The position numbers and the translations under genes are program-made. The notes beneath the pieces were generated by a model. That model saw nothing but the letters and a program-made list of their open reading frames with translations. It did no database searches and was not told where the DNA came from. A DNA stretch of 41,386 nucleotides from an uncultured Zoogloea sp. (lineage in GTDB: Bacteria; Pseudomonadota; Gammaproteobacteria; Burkholderiales; Rhodocyclaceae). Positions 7,137 to 13,529 of the stretch are shown here, one piece after another. Numbering within the stretch: position 1 is the stretch's first letter; each line of letters opens with the position of its first letter. The stretch covers positions 1 to 41,386 of the forward strand of contig CALBTT010000093.1 in the NCBI GenBank assembly GCA_937967645.1, written 5' to 3'.

Positions 7137-8696
7137 ATGCCGCAAAACGTAGAGAAGGTCCTGGACCACGAAAACCTGTTCCGCGAGCCGGAATACACCT
7201 CCATGTTCGAGGCCAAGCGGAGCCAGTTCGAGTTCCGCGTGCCCGCCGACGAGCTCAAGAAGCAGATCGAGTACACCAAGTCCTGGGAATACCGGGAGAA
7301 GAACTTTGCCCGTGAAGCCCTCACGGTCAACCCGGCCAAGGCCTGCCAGCCGCTCGGTGCGGTGTTCGCCGCCGTCGGCTTCGAAAAGACCCTGCCCTTC
7401 GTGCATGGCTCCCAAGGCTGCGTGGCCTACTACCGCTCCCACTTCTCCCGCCACTTCAAGGAGCCGACCTCCTGCGTCAGCTCCTCGATGACCGAGGATG
7501 CGGCGGTGTTCGGCGGCCTCAACAACATGATCGACGGCCTGGCCAACAGCTACAACCTGTACAAGCCCGAGATGATCGCCGTGTCCACCACCTGCATGGC
7601 CGAGGTGATCGGTGATGACCTGGACGCCTTCATCAAGACCTCCAAGCAGAAGGGTTCCATCCCGGCCGAGTTCGACGTGCCCTTTGCCCACACCCCGGCC
7701 TTCGTCGGCAGCCACATCACCGGCTACGACAACGCCCTGCAAGGCATCATCAAGTACTTCTGGGACGGCAAGGCCGGCCAGGGCCCGGTGCTGGAGCGCA
7801 AGCCCGACGAGTCCATCAACATCATCGGCGGCTTCGATGCCTTCGTCTGCGGCAACCTGCCGGAGATCCGCCGCATGCTGGGCCTGATGGGCGTCGAGCA
7901 TACCGTGCTGTGCGACCCCTCCGATGTGTGGAACACCCCGACCGACGGTGAGTTCCGCATGTACGACGGCGGCACCACCAAGGCCGAGGTCGAGCGCGCC
8001 ATCAACGCCAAGGCCACCATCAGCCTGCAGGCCATCTCCTCCGAGAAGACCCTCAAGCTGATCAAGGAGCACGGCCAGGAAACCGTCGGCTTCCACTACC
8101 CGGTGGGCGTGACCGGCACCGATGCCTTCCTGATGAAGGTCTCCGAGCTGACCGGCAAGCCGATCCCCGCCGAGCTGGAGAAGGAGCGCGGCCGCCTGGT
8201 GGATGCCATCGCCGACTCCCAGGCCCACCTGCACGGCAAGAAGTTCGCCCTCTACGGCGACCCCGACCTGATGCTGGGCCTCACCGCCTTCCTGCTGGAG
8301 CTGGGTGCCGAGCCGGTGCATGTGCTGGCCACCAACGGCGACGCCGAATGGGCCGCCAAGGTCCAGGCCCTGCTCGACGCCAGCCCCTTCGGCAAGGGGG
8401 GCAAGGCCTATCCCAAGGCCGACCTGTGGCACATGCGCTCCCTGCTCTTCACGGAGAAGGTGGATTTCCTGATCGGCAATACCTACGGCAAGTACCTGGA
8501 GCGCGACTGCGGCGTGCCCCTGATCCGCCTGGTCTTCCCGATCTTCGACCGGCACCACTATCACCGCTTCCCCACCTGGGGCTACAGCGGCGGCCTGCGC
8601 GTGCTGACCATGCTCCTCGACGAGTACTTCGAGGCTCTCGATGCCAACACCATCGGCATCGGGACCACCGACTACTCCTACGACATCATCCGCTGA
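7137..8696 (+). CDS. nifK: Nitrogenase MoFe protein beta chain NifK
   Basis: 519 residues. It supplies the other P-cluster ligands: Cys70 (KACQPLGA), Cys95 (SQGCVAYYR) and Cys153 (STTCMAEVIGDD), the same numbers as in the Azotobacter protein. ATG at 7137 has AAGGAG 8 bp upstream; an upstream GTG at 7128 overlaps that ribosome site and is rejected. It follows nifD by 70 bp and is followed by a terminator-like hairpin. Confidence 0.99.
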   Translation: MPQNVEKVLDHENLFREPEYTSMFEAKRSQFEFRVPADELKKQIEYTKSWEYREKNFAREALTVNPAKACQPLGAVFAAVGFEKTLPFVHGSQGCVAYYRSHFSRHFKEPTSCVSSSMTEDAAVFGGLNNMIDGLANSYNLYKPEMIAVSTTCMAEVIGDDLDAFIKTSKQKGSIPAEFDVPFAHTPAFVGSHITGYDNALQGIIKYFWDGKAGQGPVLERKPDESINIIGGFDAFVCGNLPEIRRMLGLMGVEHTVLCDPSDVWNTPTDGEFRMYDGGTTKAEVERAINAKATISLQAISSEKTLKLIKEHGQETVGFHYPVGVTGTDAFLMKVSELTGKPIPAELEKERGRLVDAIADSQAHLHGKKFALYGDPDLMLGLTAFLLELGAEPVHVLATNGDAEWAAKVQALLDASPFGKGGKAYPKADLWHMRSLLFTEKVDFLIGNTYGKYLERDCGVPLIRLVFPIFDRHHYHRFPTWGYSGGLRVLTMLLDEYFEALDANTIGIGTTDYSYDIIR

Positions 8697-8708
8697 GCAC
8701 CGCGGAAG

Positions 8709-8733
8709 GGGAGGCCTGCGGGCCTCCCTTTTT
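8709..8733 (+). terminator. Rho-independent terminator or attenuator after nifK
   Basis: GGGAGGCC (8709-8716), loop TGCG, GGCCTCCC (8721-8728), then five T. An 8-bp perfect stem with a short T-run. The ferredoxin gene starts 33 bp later, so partial read-through would lower its level relative to nifHDK. Confidence 0.75.
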
Positions 8734-8765
8734 CCATTCCTGCAATTGGTAAAGGTATCGCCATC

Positions 8766-9113
8766 ATGGCCAATATCACCTTCAGTTCGCCCAAGATGAA
8801 GAAGGACGTCACCGTCTACGCAACCGCCGGTGACACCCACACCCTGCTGCTGATCGCCCAGAACAACAAGATCCCGGTCGATTTCGAATGCGAGAACGGC
8901 GAATGCGGTTCCTGCTGTGTCGAGGTACAGATCCTGTCCGGCAAGACCCCGATGGGCATCGCCCTCACCGAAAAGGAAAAGGTTGCCCTGCGCCTGGCCG
9001 GCAAGATCACCAAGGAGCAGATCGCCGACGCCGAGGACAAGGACCTGCCGCCTCCGTACCGGCTGGCCTGCCAGTTCATCGCCCGCAACGAGGACGTGCT
9101 GGTCAAGTTCTGA
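8766..9113 (+). CDS. FeSII/FdxD-type [2Fe-2S] ferredoxin
   Basis: 115 residues. It resembles the Shethna protein II (FeSII) of Azotobacter and FdxD-type ferredoxins: start MANITFSSPKMKKDV, cluster motif FECENGECGSC (Cys42, Cys47, Cys50) and a distant Cys102 in PPYRLACQ, plus the LTEKEK..LRLAGK lysine-rich insert typical of FeSII. FeSII forms a protective oxygen-stable complex with both nitrogenase proteins, while FdxD proteins are also discussed as electron carriers. Position right after nifK supports a nitrogenase role; which of the two is not decided by sequence. Confidence 0.88.
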   Translation: MANITFSSPKMKKDVTVYATAGDTHTLLLIAQNNKIPVDFECENGECGSCCVEVQILSGKTPMGIALTEKEKVALRLAGKITKEQIADAEDKDLPPPYRLACQFIARNEDVLVKF

Positions 9114-9176
9114 GCCGTCCCGCAGCCCCCGCCGGTCGGGGGCTGCGCCGCATCCATCGCCCGCCGGAGTGCCGCC

Positions 9177-9410
9177 ATGCCGATCTACGATTTCCGCTGC
9201 CTGTCCTGCGACCGGGTCTTTGAACGCATCGTCCGGGCCGATGCCCTGCCGGACTGCCCCCACTGTGGTGCCACGCAGGTCGAGAAGCTGCTGTCCATGC
9301 CGGCCGCCCCCGGCAAGTCCGCAGGCATCATCGCCAGCGGGCGCAAGCAGGCGGCCAGGGAAGGGCACTTCAGCCACTACAGCAAGGCCGAGAAGGCCAG
9401 GGTGAAGTAG
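9177..9410 (+). CDS. FmdB-type zinc-ribbon protein
   Basis: 77 residues. MPIYDFRCLSCDRVFERIV with CxxC (Cys8, Cys11) and DCPHCG (second CxxC) forms the short zinc ribbon of the FmdB family of putative regulatory proteins. The tail is basic (KQAAREGHFSHYSKAEKARVK). ATG at 9177 has CCGGAG upstream. It lies 63 bp after the ferredoxin, past a GC-rich hairpin (9120-9147) without T-run, so it may share the nif transcript. Molecular function is unknown for the family. Confidence 0.85.
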   Translation: MPIYDFRCLSCDRVFERIVRADALPDCPHCGATQVEKLLSMPAAPGKSAGIIASGRKQAAREGHFSHYSKAEKARVK

Positions 9411-9426
9411 AAAAAAGCACCCCTGC

Positions 9427-9455
9427 GGGAATAAACCCGCCACGGCCTCCGTATA
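9427..9455 (+). promoter_or_regulatory. Possible ECF-sigma promoter
   Basis: GGGAATAA (9427-9434) and CCGTATA (9449-9455) are about 15 bp apart, a layout seen in ECF-sigma-dependent promoters. The lipoprotein gene and the ECF sigma/anti-sigma genes follow, so autoregulation is plausible. Match is by eye. Confidence 0.4.
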
Positions 9456-9491
9456 CCTCCGTGCAAGCCCAACACACCAACGGAGGCCATC

Positions 9492-9878
9492 ATGAACATC
9501 AAGAACACTGCACTGCCGCTGCTCCTGTCCGCCCTGCTCACCGCCTGCGCTGGCTACGCGCCGATGGCGGCCGCCCCCGCCCGGGTGGCGGATGGCGTGC
9601 TGACCGACGCCAAGGGCATGACCCTGTATGTCTTCGACAAGGACACCGCCGGCAGTGGCAAGAGCGTCTGCAACGGCCCCTGTGCCACCAACTGGCCGCC
9701 CCTGATGGTCACGGAGGGGGAAGACGGCGGCGCCGGTTATAGCGTCGTCACCCGCGACGACGGCAGCAAGCAGTGGGCCTTCAAGGGCAAACCCCTGTAC
9801 CGCTGGGTGAAGGACCAGAAGCCGGGTGACAAGACCGGCGACGGCTTCAACACGGTGTGGCACGTCGCCACGCCCTGA
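9492..9878 (+). CDS. Secreted repeat lipoprotein, Yx(F/W/Y)xxD family
   Basis: 128 residues. A lipoprotein signal (LLLSALLTACAG, lipid-modified Cys19) precedes a COG4315-type domain. Two degenerate repeats carry the family motif: MTLYVFDKDTAGSGKSVCNG and KGKPLYRWVKDQKPGD. Two conserved cysteines flank CNGPCATNWPPL. It is probably anchored in the outer membrane facing the periplasm. Function is unknown. The next gene (ECF sigma) starts 39 bp downstream, so it may be a target or partner of that stress system. Confidence 0.88.
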   Translation: MNIKNTALPLLLSALLTACAGYAPMAAAPARVADGVLTDAKGMTLYVFDKDTAGSGKSVCNGPCATNWPPLMVTEGEDGGAGYSVVTRDDGSKQWAFKGKPLYRWVKDQKPGDKTGDGFNTVWHVATP

Positions 9879-9917
9879 GCCTGCCGGTCCGCCCCGTCCG
9901 GTTGCATACTCTCCGTC

Positions 9918-10418
9918 ATGGACAGCGCCGCCCTCCTCGCCGAACTGCCGCGCCTGCGCCGCTACGCGCGGGCGCTGGTGGGCGACCGGATGGCCGCCGA
10001 CGACCTGGTCCAGGACACCCTGGAGCGGGCCTGGTCGCGGCTGGACCGCTGGCGCCCCGGCAGCGACCTGCGGACCTGGCTGTTCGCGATCATGCACAAC
10101 CTGCGCATCGACCAGCTGCGGCGGCCGGCCGTGGAATGCATCCCCATCGATGAGGACGCCCACCTGCTGCCGGTCCGCGCGTCGCAGAGCGACCGCATCG
10201 AACTGGACAACCTGGCCGCGGCCCTGGCCCGCTTGCCGGAGGAACAGCGTGCCGTGCTGCTGCTGATCTCCCTCGAGGAGATGAGCTACGCCGAGGTGGC
10301 AGCGACCCTCGGCATCCCGCTCGGTACGGTGATGTCCCGCCTGTCCCGGGGCCGTGAGCACCTGCGCCAGATCCTCGCCGGAGACGGACCGTCACCCCGC
10401 CTGAGAGTCGTACGATGA
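9918..10418 (+). CDS. ECF-family RNA polymerase sigma factor
   Basis: 166 residues, the usual ECF size. Region 2 is residues about 8-75 (RYARALVGDRMAADDLVQDTLERAW, then LRTWLFAIMHNLRIDQLRR). Region 4 is about 97-155 (ALARLPEEQRAVLLLISLEEMSYAEVAATLGIPLGTVMSRLSRGREHL). No extra C-terminal domain. The stop overlaps the ATG of the anti-sigma gene (ATGA), the classic paired layout. The signal sensed cannot be read from the sequence. Confidence 0.93.
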   Translation: MDSAALLAELPRLRRYARALVGDRMAADDLVQDTLERAWSRLDRWRPGSDLRTWLFAIMHNLRIDQLRRPAVECIPIDEDAHLLPVRASQSDRIELDNLAAALARLPEEQRAVLLLISLEEMSYAEVAATLGIPLGTVMSRLSRGREHLRQILAGDGPSPRLRVVR

Positions 10419-11203
10419 CCACCACCGTCACCGATTCCGAATTGAATGCCTTTCTGGACGGCGAGCTCACGCCGGCCCGGCGCACCGAGGTGGAGCTGTG
10501 GCTGGCGGGACACCCGGAGGCTGTCATGCGCCTGGAGCACTTCCTGGCCCAGCGCGATGCCTTGCACCGGCTGTTCGATCCGGTGCTGGACGAGCCCTTG
10601 CCGGAAGCCCTGATACAGGCCGCGCAGACGCCGGTGCGCAGCGCAGGGTGGTGGCGTCGTCAGCCCTGGCAGCAGATCGCGGCGGGGCTGCTGGTGGCCT
10701 GCGTGGGCGCAGCCGGGGGCTGGTTTGCCCGCGACCGTCAGGCCGCCGCCGAACCCATCGCAGCCGTCAGCGTGCCGCTGCCACGTCAGGCGGCGGTGGC
10801 GCATGCGGTGTTCAGCCCCGATGTGAAGCGTCCGGTGGAGATCCGCGCCGAGCAGGAGGACCAGCTGGTCACCTGGCTGTCCAAGCGCCTCGGCACCCCG
10901 GTACGCCCGCCGCGCCTGGGGGCCCTCGGCTTCGAGCTGATCGGCGGCCGCCTGCTGCCCGGCAACACCGGTCCGGTGGCCCAGTTCATGTATCACGATG
11001 GCGCCGGCCAGCGCCTGACCCTGTATGTGAGCACCGAGAACAGCGGCCACCGCGACACCGCCTTCCGCTTTGCGCAGGAGGGGCCGGTGAATGTCTTCTA
11101 CTGGATCGACGGCGAGTTCGGCTACGCCCTGTCGGCGGGCATTCCCAAGGATGAACTGGCGAAGCTGGCCACTGCGGTGTATGCGCAGCTGGAGCCGCGC
11201 TGA
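10415..11203 (+). CDS. Transmembrane anti-sigma factor
   Basis: 262 residues. The N-terminus (SELNAFLDGELTPARRTEVELWLAGHPE) is the typical anti-sigma helix bundle that holds the sigma factor; the zinc-type HxxxCxxC motif is absent. One membrane segment lies near residues 87-103 (IAAGLLVACVGAAGGWFA). The periplasmic part (about 160 residues) ends in a globular domain with GFELIGGRLLPGNTGPVAQFMY and VFYWIDGEFGYALSAGI, as in other membrane anti-sigma proteins. It overlaps the sigma gene by 4 bp. Confidence 0.88.
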   Translation: MTTTVTDSELNAFLDGELTPARRTEVELWLAGHPEAVMRLEHFLAQRDALHRLFDPVLDEPLPEALIQAAQTPVRSAGWWRRQPWQQIAAGLLVACVGAAGGWFARDRQAAAEPIAAVSVPLPRQAAVAHAVFSPDVKRPVEIRAEQEDQLVTWLSKRLGTPVRPPRLGALGFELIGGRLLPGNTGPVAQFMYHDGAGQRLTLYVSTENSGHRDTAFRFAQEGPVNVFYWIDGEFGYALSAGIPKDELAKLATAVYAQLEPR

Positions 11204-11310
11204 GCGAGGAAGGAGATGCAGGGGCGGCTTCAGAAGGTGTTGTAAAACGCTGCGGTTCTGCCGAGGCGGTGTTGTCCAAGGCGTGTTGGTTATTCTGCGT
11301 CTAGGGCTTT

Positions 11311-11920
11311 GCTGGTTGGCGTTCCTTTTTTCCACCTTGAATTGGCCGGGATTTCGCCCCGGCGGGCGACCCCTTTCTTTGCGTCGCCAAAGAAAGGGGG
11401 AAAGAAAGGCGATCCGGCTTCCCCGGTCGTCCGCGTTGCGAACGACTCCCCTGCGCTGCTCGCATCGGGCGGCCGGCGCGGAACTCGTCGGCTGCGCCTC
11501 CTCAAACAGCCGCGCCGGAAAGCCCCGCCCGATACTCCGCTGCTCGGCGGGTCAGAACGGGCTTTCAGCAAACACCGAGCCTCTACGGAAAGGCTGGTGG
11601 GTGCGAGACGCTGGGGTTTTGCTTTTCCCGTGAAAGCCAACCAAGGCTTCAGCAAACGCGCGGTGCTTGCGAAAAGCCCGTTCCGACCCGCCGAGCAGCG
11701 CAGCGACAGGCGGGGAAGTCCGGCGCGGCTGTTTGAGCCCGAAGGGCGAGTTCCGCGCCGGCCGCCTGCCGTGAGCAGCGCAGGGCAGTCATTCGCGCAG
11801 CGAATGACCGGGGAGGCGGGTCGCCTTCTTTGCCTTCTTTCTTGGCGAAGCAAGAAAGAAGGTCGCCTGCCGGGGCGAATTCCCGGCCAATCCAACGCAA
11901 AACAACGGAAAGCCAACCAG
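11311..11920. repeat. 610-bp palindromic dispersed repeat, copy 2 (complete)
   Basis: The left end (GCTGGTTGGCGTTCC, then GGCCGGGATTTCGCCCCGGC) is the inverted complement of the right end (GCCGGGGCGAATTCCCGGCC, then AGCCAACCAG). Arms of about 250 bp run inward through matched blocks such as CCGGCGCGGAACTCG/CGAGTTCCGCGCCGG. The non-palindromic centre is about 11559-11679. ORFs inside are frame translations of repeat arms and have no family features. A partial copy is at 1-390. Just upstream, 11221-11233 holds a fragment of the 67-bp repeat. Confidence 0.85.
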
Positions 11921-11960
11921 TAAAGGCACACCTCAGCATCGAGCCCAAAGTGCTGACAGC

Positions 11961-12188
11961 CTACATAGGGCGCTGGCAGCGGGCGTCCCGGTAGGGGCCG
12001 GCCACCCGGGTCCAGCCCGGGCCGGGGGAGGTCTGGGTGCAGATGCGGCGGTCGTCGTGCTGGCTGGCCCACAGGTACCAGTGGGCCGGGGCGGCACCGG
12101 CCGGGGGGCTGAGCAGGCAGCCTGACAGCCACAGCCACACCGCGAGGGGGCCGGCGAGCCGGCGCAGGGTGGCGCTTCCGCGCCTCAC
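11961..12188 (-). CDS. Small putative lipoprotein
   Basis: 75 residues with GTG start. A hydrophobic segment with lipobox-like LWLSGC (Cys20) and then PAGA suggests a lipoprotein or cleaved secreted protein. The mature part contains two Cys (RRICTQTSPGPGW and RDARCQRPM), which could form a disulfide. The GTG overlaps the stop of the upstream membrane protein gene (GTGA), which supports this start against a longer ATG frame inside that gene. No known family is recognised. Confidence 0.55.
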   Translation of the reverse strand: MRRGSATLRRLAGPLAVWLWLSGCLLSPPAGAAPAHWYLWASQHDDRRICTQTSPGPGWTRVAGPYRDARCQRPM

Positions 12189-12808
12189 CGCCGCAGCCCC
12201 AGCTGCCGGTCGTGCAGGCGGCTGAACAGGGTCAGGGCGGTGACTGCGCCGATCAGGGCGAAGAACATGTCGGACTGGGTGTCCCACGGGTCGCCCTGGG
12301 TGCCCAGGAATTCATCCGCGCCCTGACCGAGGGCCAGGGCCGCGCCCCATTCGATGAGTTCGTAGGTGGCGCTGATCGCCAGCACCACGCATACCGACAG
12401 GAAGGCCAGCATCCTGCGCCCTTGCACGTGGCCGCCCCGCAGCAGGATCTCCCGGGCCACCAGGGCCGGTACGAAGCCCTGGAAGAAATGGCCGATCTTG
12501 TCATAGGGGTTGCGGCCCAGGTGCAGCAGGTCCTGCAGGGTGAAGCCCAGGGGCACCCGCGCGTAGGTATAGGCGCCCCCCAGCATGAGCACCAGCGCAT
12601 GCACGAAGATGCAGGCGTAGAGCAGCGAGGTGAGCGGGAAGCGCCGGTGGCTGAAAGCCAGGATGGGCAGGGCGATGAGCACCGGCGCCACCTCCATCAG
12701 CCAGGTGGCCCGGTCGTAGGGTTGCCAGCCGGAGAGGATGAGCAGACCGAGCAGGGCGAGTCCGGCAATGGCCAGGTGCGGTCTTGGGGGGGATGGGAGC
12801 ATAGGCAT
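12185..12808 (-). CDS. DUF2238 (YjdF-like) inner membrane protein
   Basis: 207 residues with about six hydrophobic segments. The conserved motif LGRNPYDKIGHFFQGFVPALVAREILLR and the later ATYELIEWGAALALGQGADEFLGTQGDPWDTQSDM with acidic residues match the DUF2238/YjdF family. Function is unknown; members are sometimes found near metal or envelope genes. A second ATG at 12802 is possible. The downstream small lipoprotein overlaps its stop. Confidence 0.85.
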   Translation of the reverse strand: MPMLPSPPRPHLAIAGLALLGLLILSGWQPYDRATWLMEVAPVLIALPILAFSHRRFPLTSLLYACIFVHALVLMLGGAYTYARVPLGFTLQDLLHLGRNPYDKIGHFFQGFVPALVAREILLRGGHVQGRRMLAFLSVCVVLAISATYELIEWGAALALGQGADEFLGTQGDPWDTQSDMFFALIGAVTALTLFSRLHDRQLGLRR

Positions 12809-12824
12809 GCGGTGGCTCAGGCCA

Positions 12825-13211
12825 TCAGATCAAGATGATCGTATCCCCATAGCGCGCCACAACGGGATCGTGGGTTATCAGGCGCATGGGTTCGACCAGT
12901 GCCTGAGCGATCAGGATCCTGTCGAAGGGATCCTGGTGGTGCGCGGGTAGTGTTTCGACCTGAACGGTATGTTCTGCCTCGACGGGCAGCAGTCGGTAAC
13001 CCGATTCCTCGAAATAGCGCAGCGCATCCCGGCCGGAGATGGGCATGTCACCCCGGCCCAGGGCGGACTTGATCGCAATTTCCCAGATGCTTGCGGTGCT
13101 GATCCAGACAGTAGTCTTTGCCGCCGAGATCAACTCGCGCGCCGGCTGCGTCAGCCTGGGGCTGTCCGTGATCGCCCACAGGGCGACGTGGGTGTCGAGC
13201 AGCAGGTTCAA
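12825..13211 (-). CDS. PIN-domain toxin VapC
   Basis: 128 residues. MNLLLDTHVALWAITDSPRL carries the first catalytic Asp (Asp6). WISTASIWEIAIKSALGRG supplies the conserved Glu, and HHQDPFDRILIAQAL and LITHDPVVARYG supply the later Asp residues of the PIN active site. PIN toxins cut RNA, often tRNA or rRNA. The start overlaps the antitoxin stop by 4 bp, the standard type II toxin-antitoxin layout. Confidence 0.93.
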   Translation of the reverse strand: MNLLLDTHVALWAITDSPRLTQPARELISAAKTTVWISTASIWEIAIKSALGRGDMPISGRDALRYFEESGYRLLPVEAEHTVQVETLPAHHQDPFDRILIAQALVEPMRLITHDPVVARYGDTIILI

Positions 13212-13456
13212 GGCTGGGGGCCGCCCAGGAAAAGCCTTGCCACCTCATCGTTATGGGCGTCAATGCTGTCGGGGACTTCGAACAGACCTTTTGCCACGCC
13301 GATGCGCTTTCCGGAGGGGGCCGTGTCCATGGGCACCAGCCGGGCGGCGGGACGGCCGTTCCGGGCAATCACTATCTCGCGCTCACGCCCTTGTTCGATG
13401 GCCTCCACGAGCCGGGACAGCGACGATTTTGCCTGCAGCATGTTGACGGGTTCCAT
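13208..13456 (-). CDS. Phd/YefM-type antitoxin
   Basis: 82 residues from ATG 13456; another ATG at 13462 leaves no room for the ribosome site because GGAG touches it, so the inner ATG is preferred. MLQAKSSLSRLVEAIEQGREREIVIARNGRPAARLVPM is the Phd/YefM DNA-binding fold; the C-terminal tail (residues 50-82) would wrap the toxin. It should repress its own promoter as a complex with VapC. Confidence 0.9.
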   Translation of the reverse strand: MEPVNMLQAKSSLSRLVEAIEQGREREIVIARNGRPAARLVPMDTAPSGKRIGVAKGLFEVPDSIDAHNDEVARLFLGGPQP

Positions 13457-13529
13457 CTTCATCTCCAGTGGATTTTCGTACTTAGTCTAGTTTGGCTAAC
13501 CAGGAGGGGCAAGCTGGAGTCTGGGCCTT

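Noticed and set aside
9120..9147. GC-rich hairpin after the ferredoxin gene as terminator.
   Set aside because: The stem (GCAGCCCCC/GGGGGCTGC) is good but no T-run follows, so it is not listed as a terminator.
7014..10361. A very long minus-strand open frame (1115 codons) opposite nifK and the following genes.
   Set aside because: It is the shadow of GC-rich codons on the plus strand, where nifK, ferredoxin, zinc-ribbon and ECF genes are certain. The composition is low-complexity in Gly, Val, Ala and His with no family features.
11309..11923. Frames of 180-280 codons on both strands across the palindromic repeat.
   Set aside because: They are translations of inverted arms, similar on both strands, with no domain, and overlap the repeat exactly.
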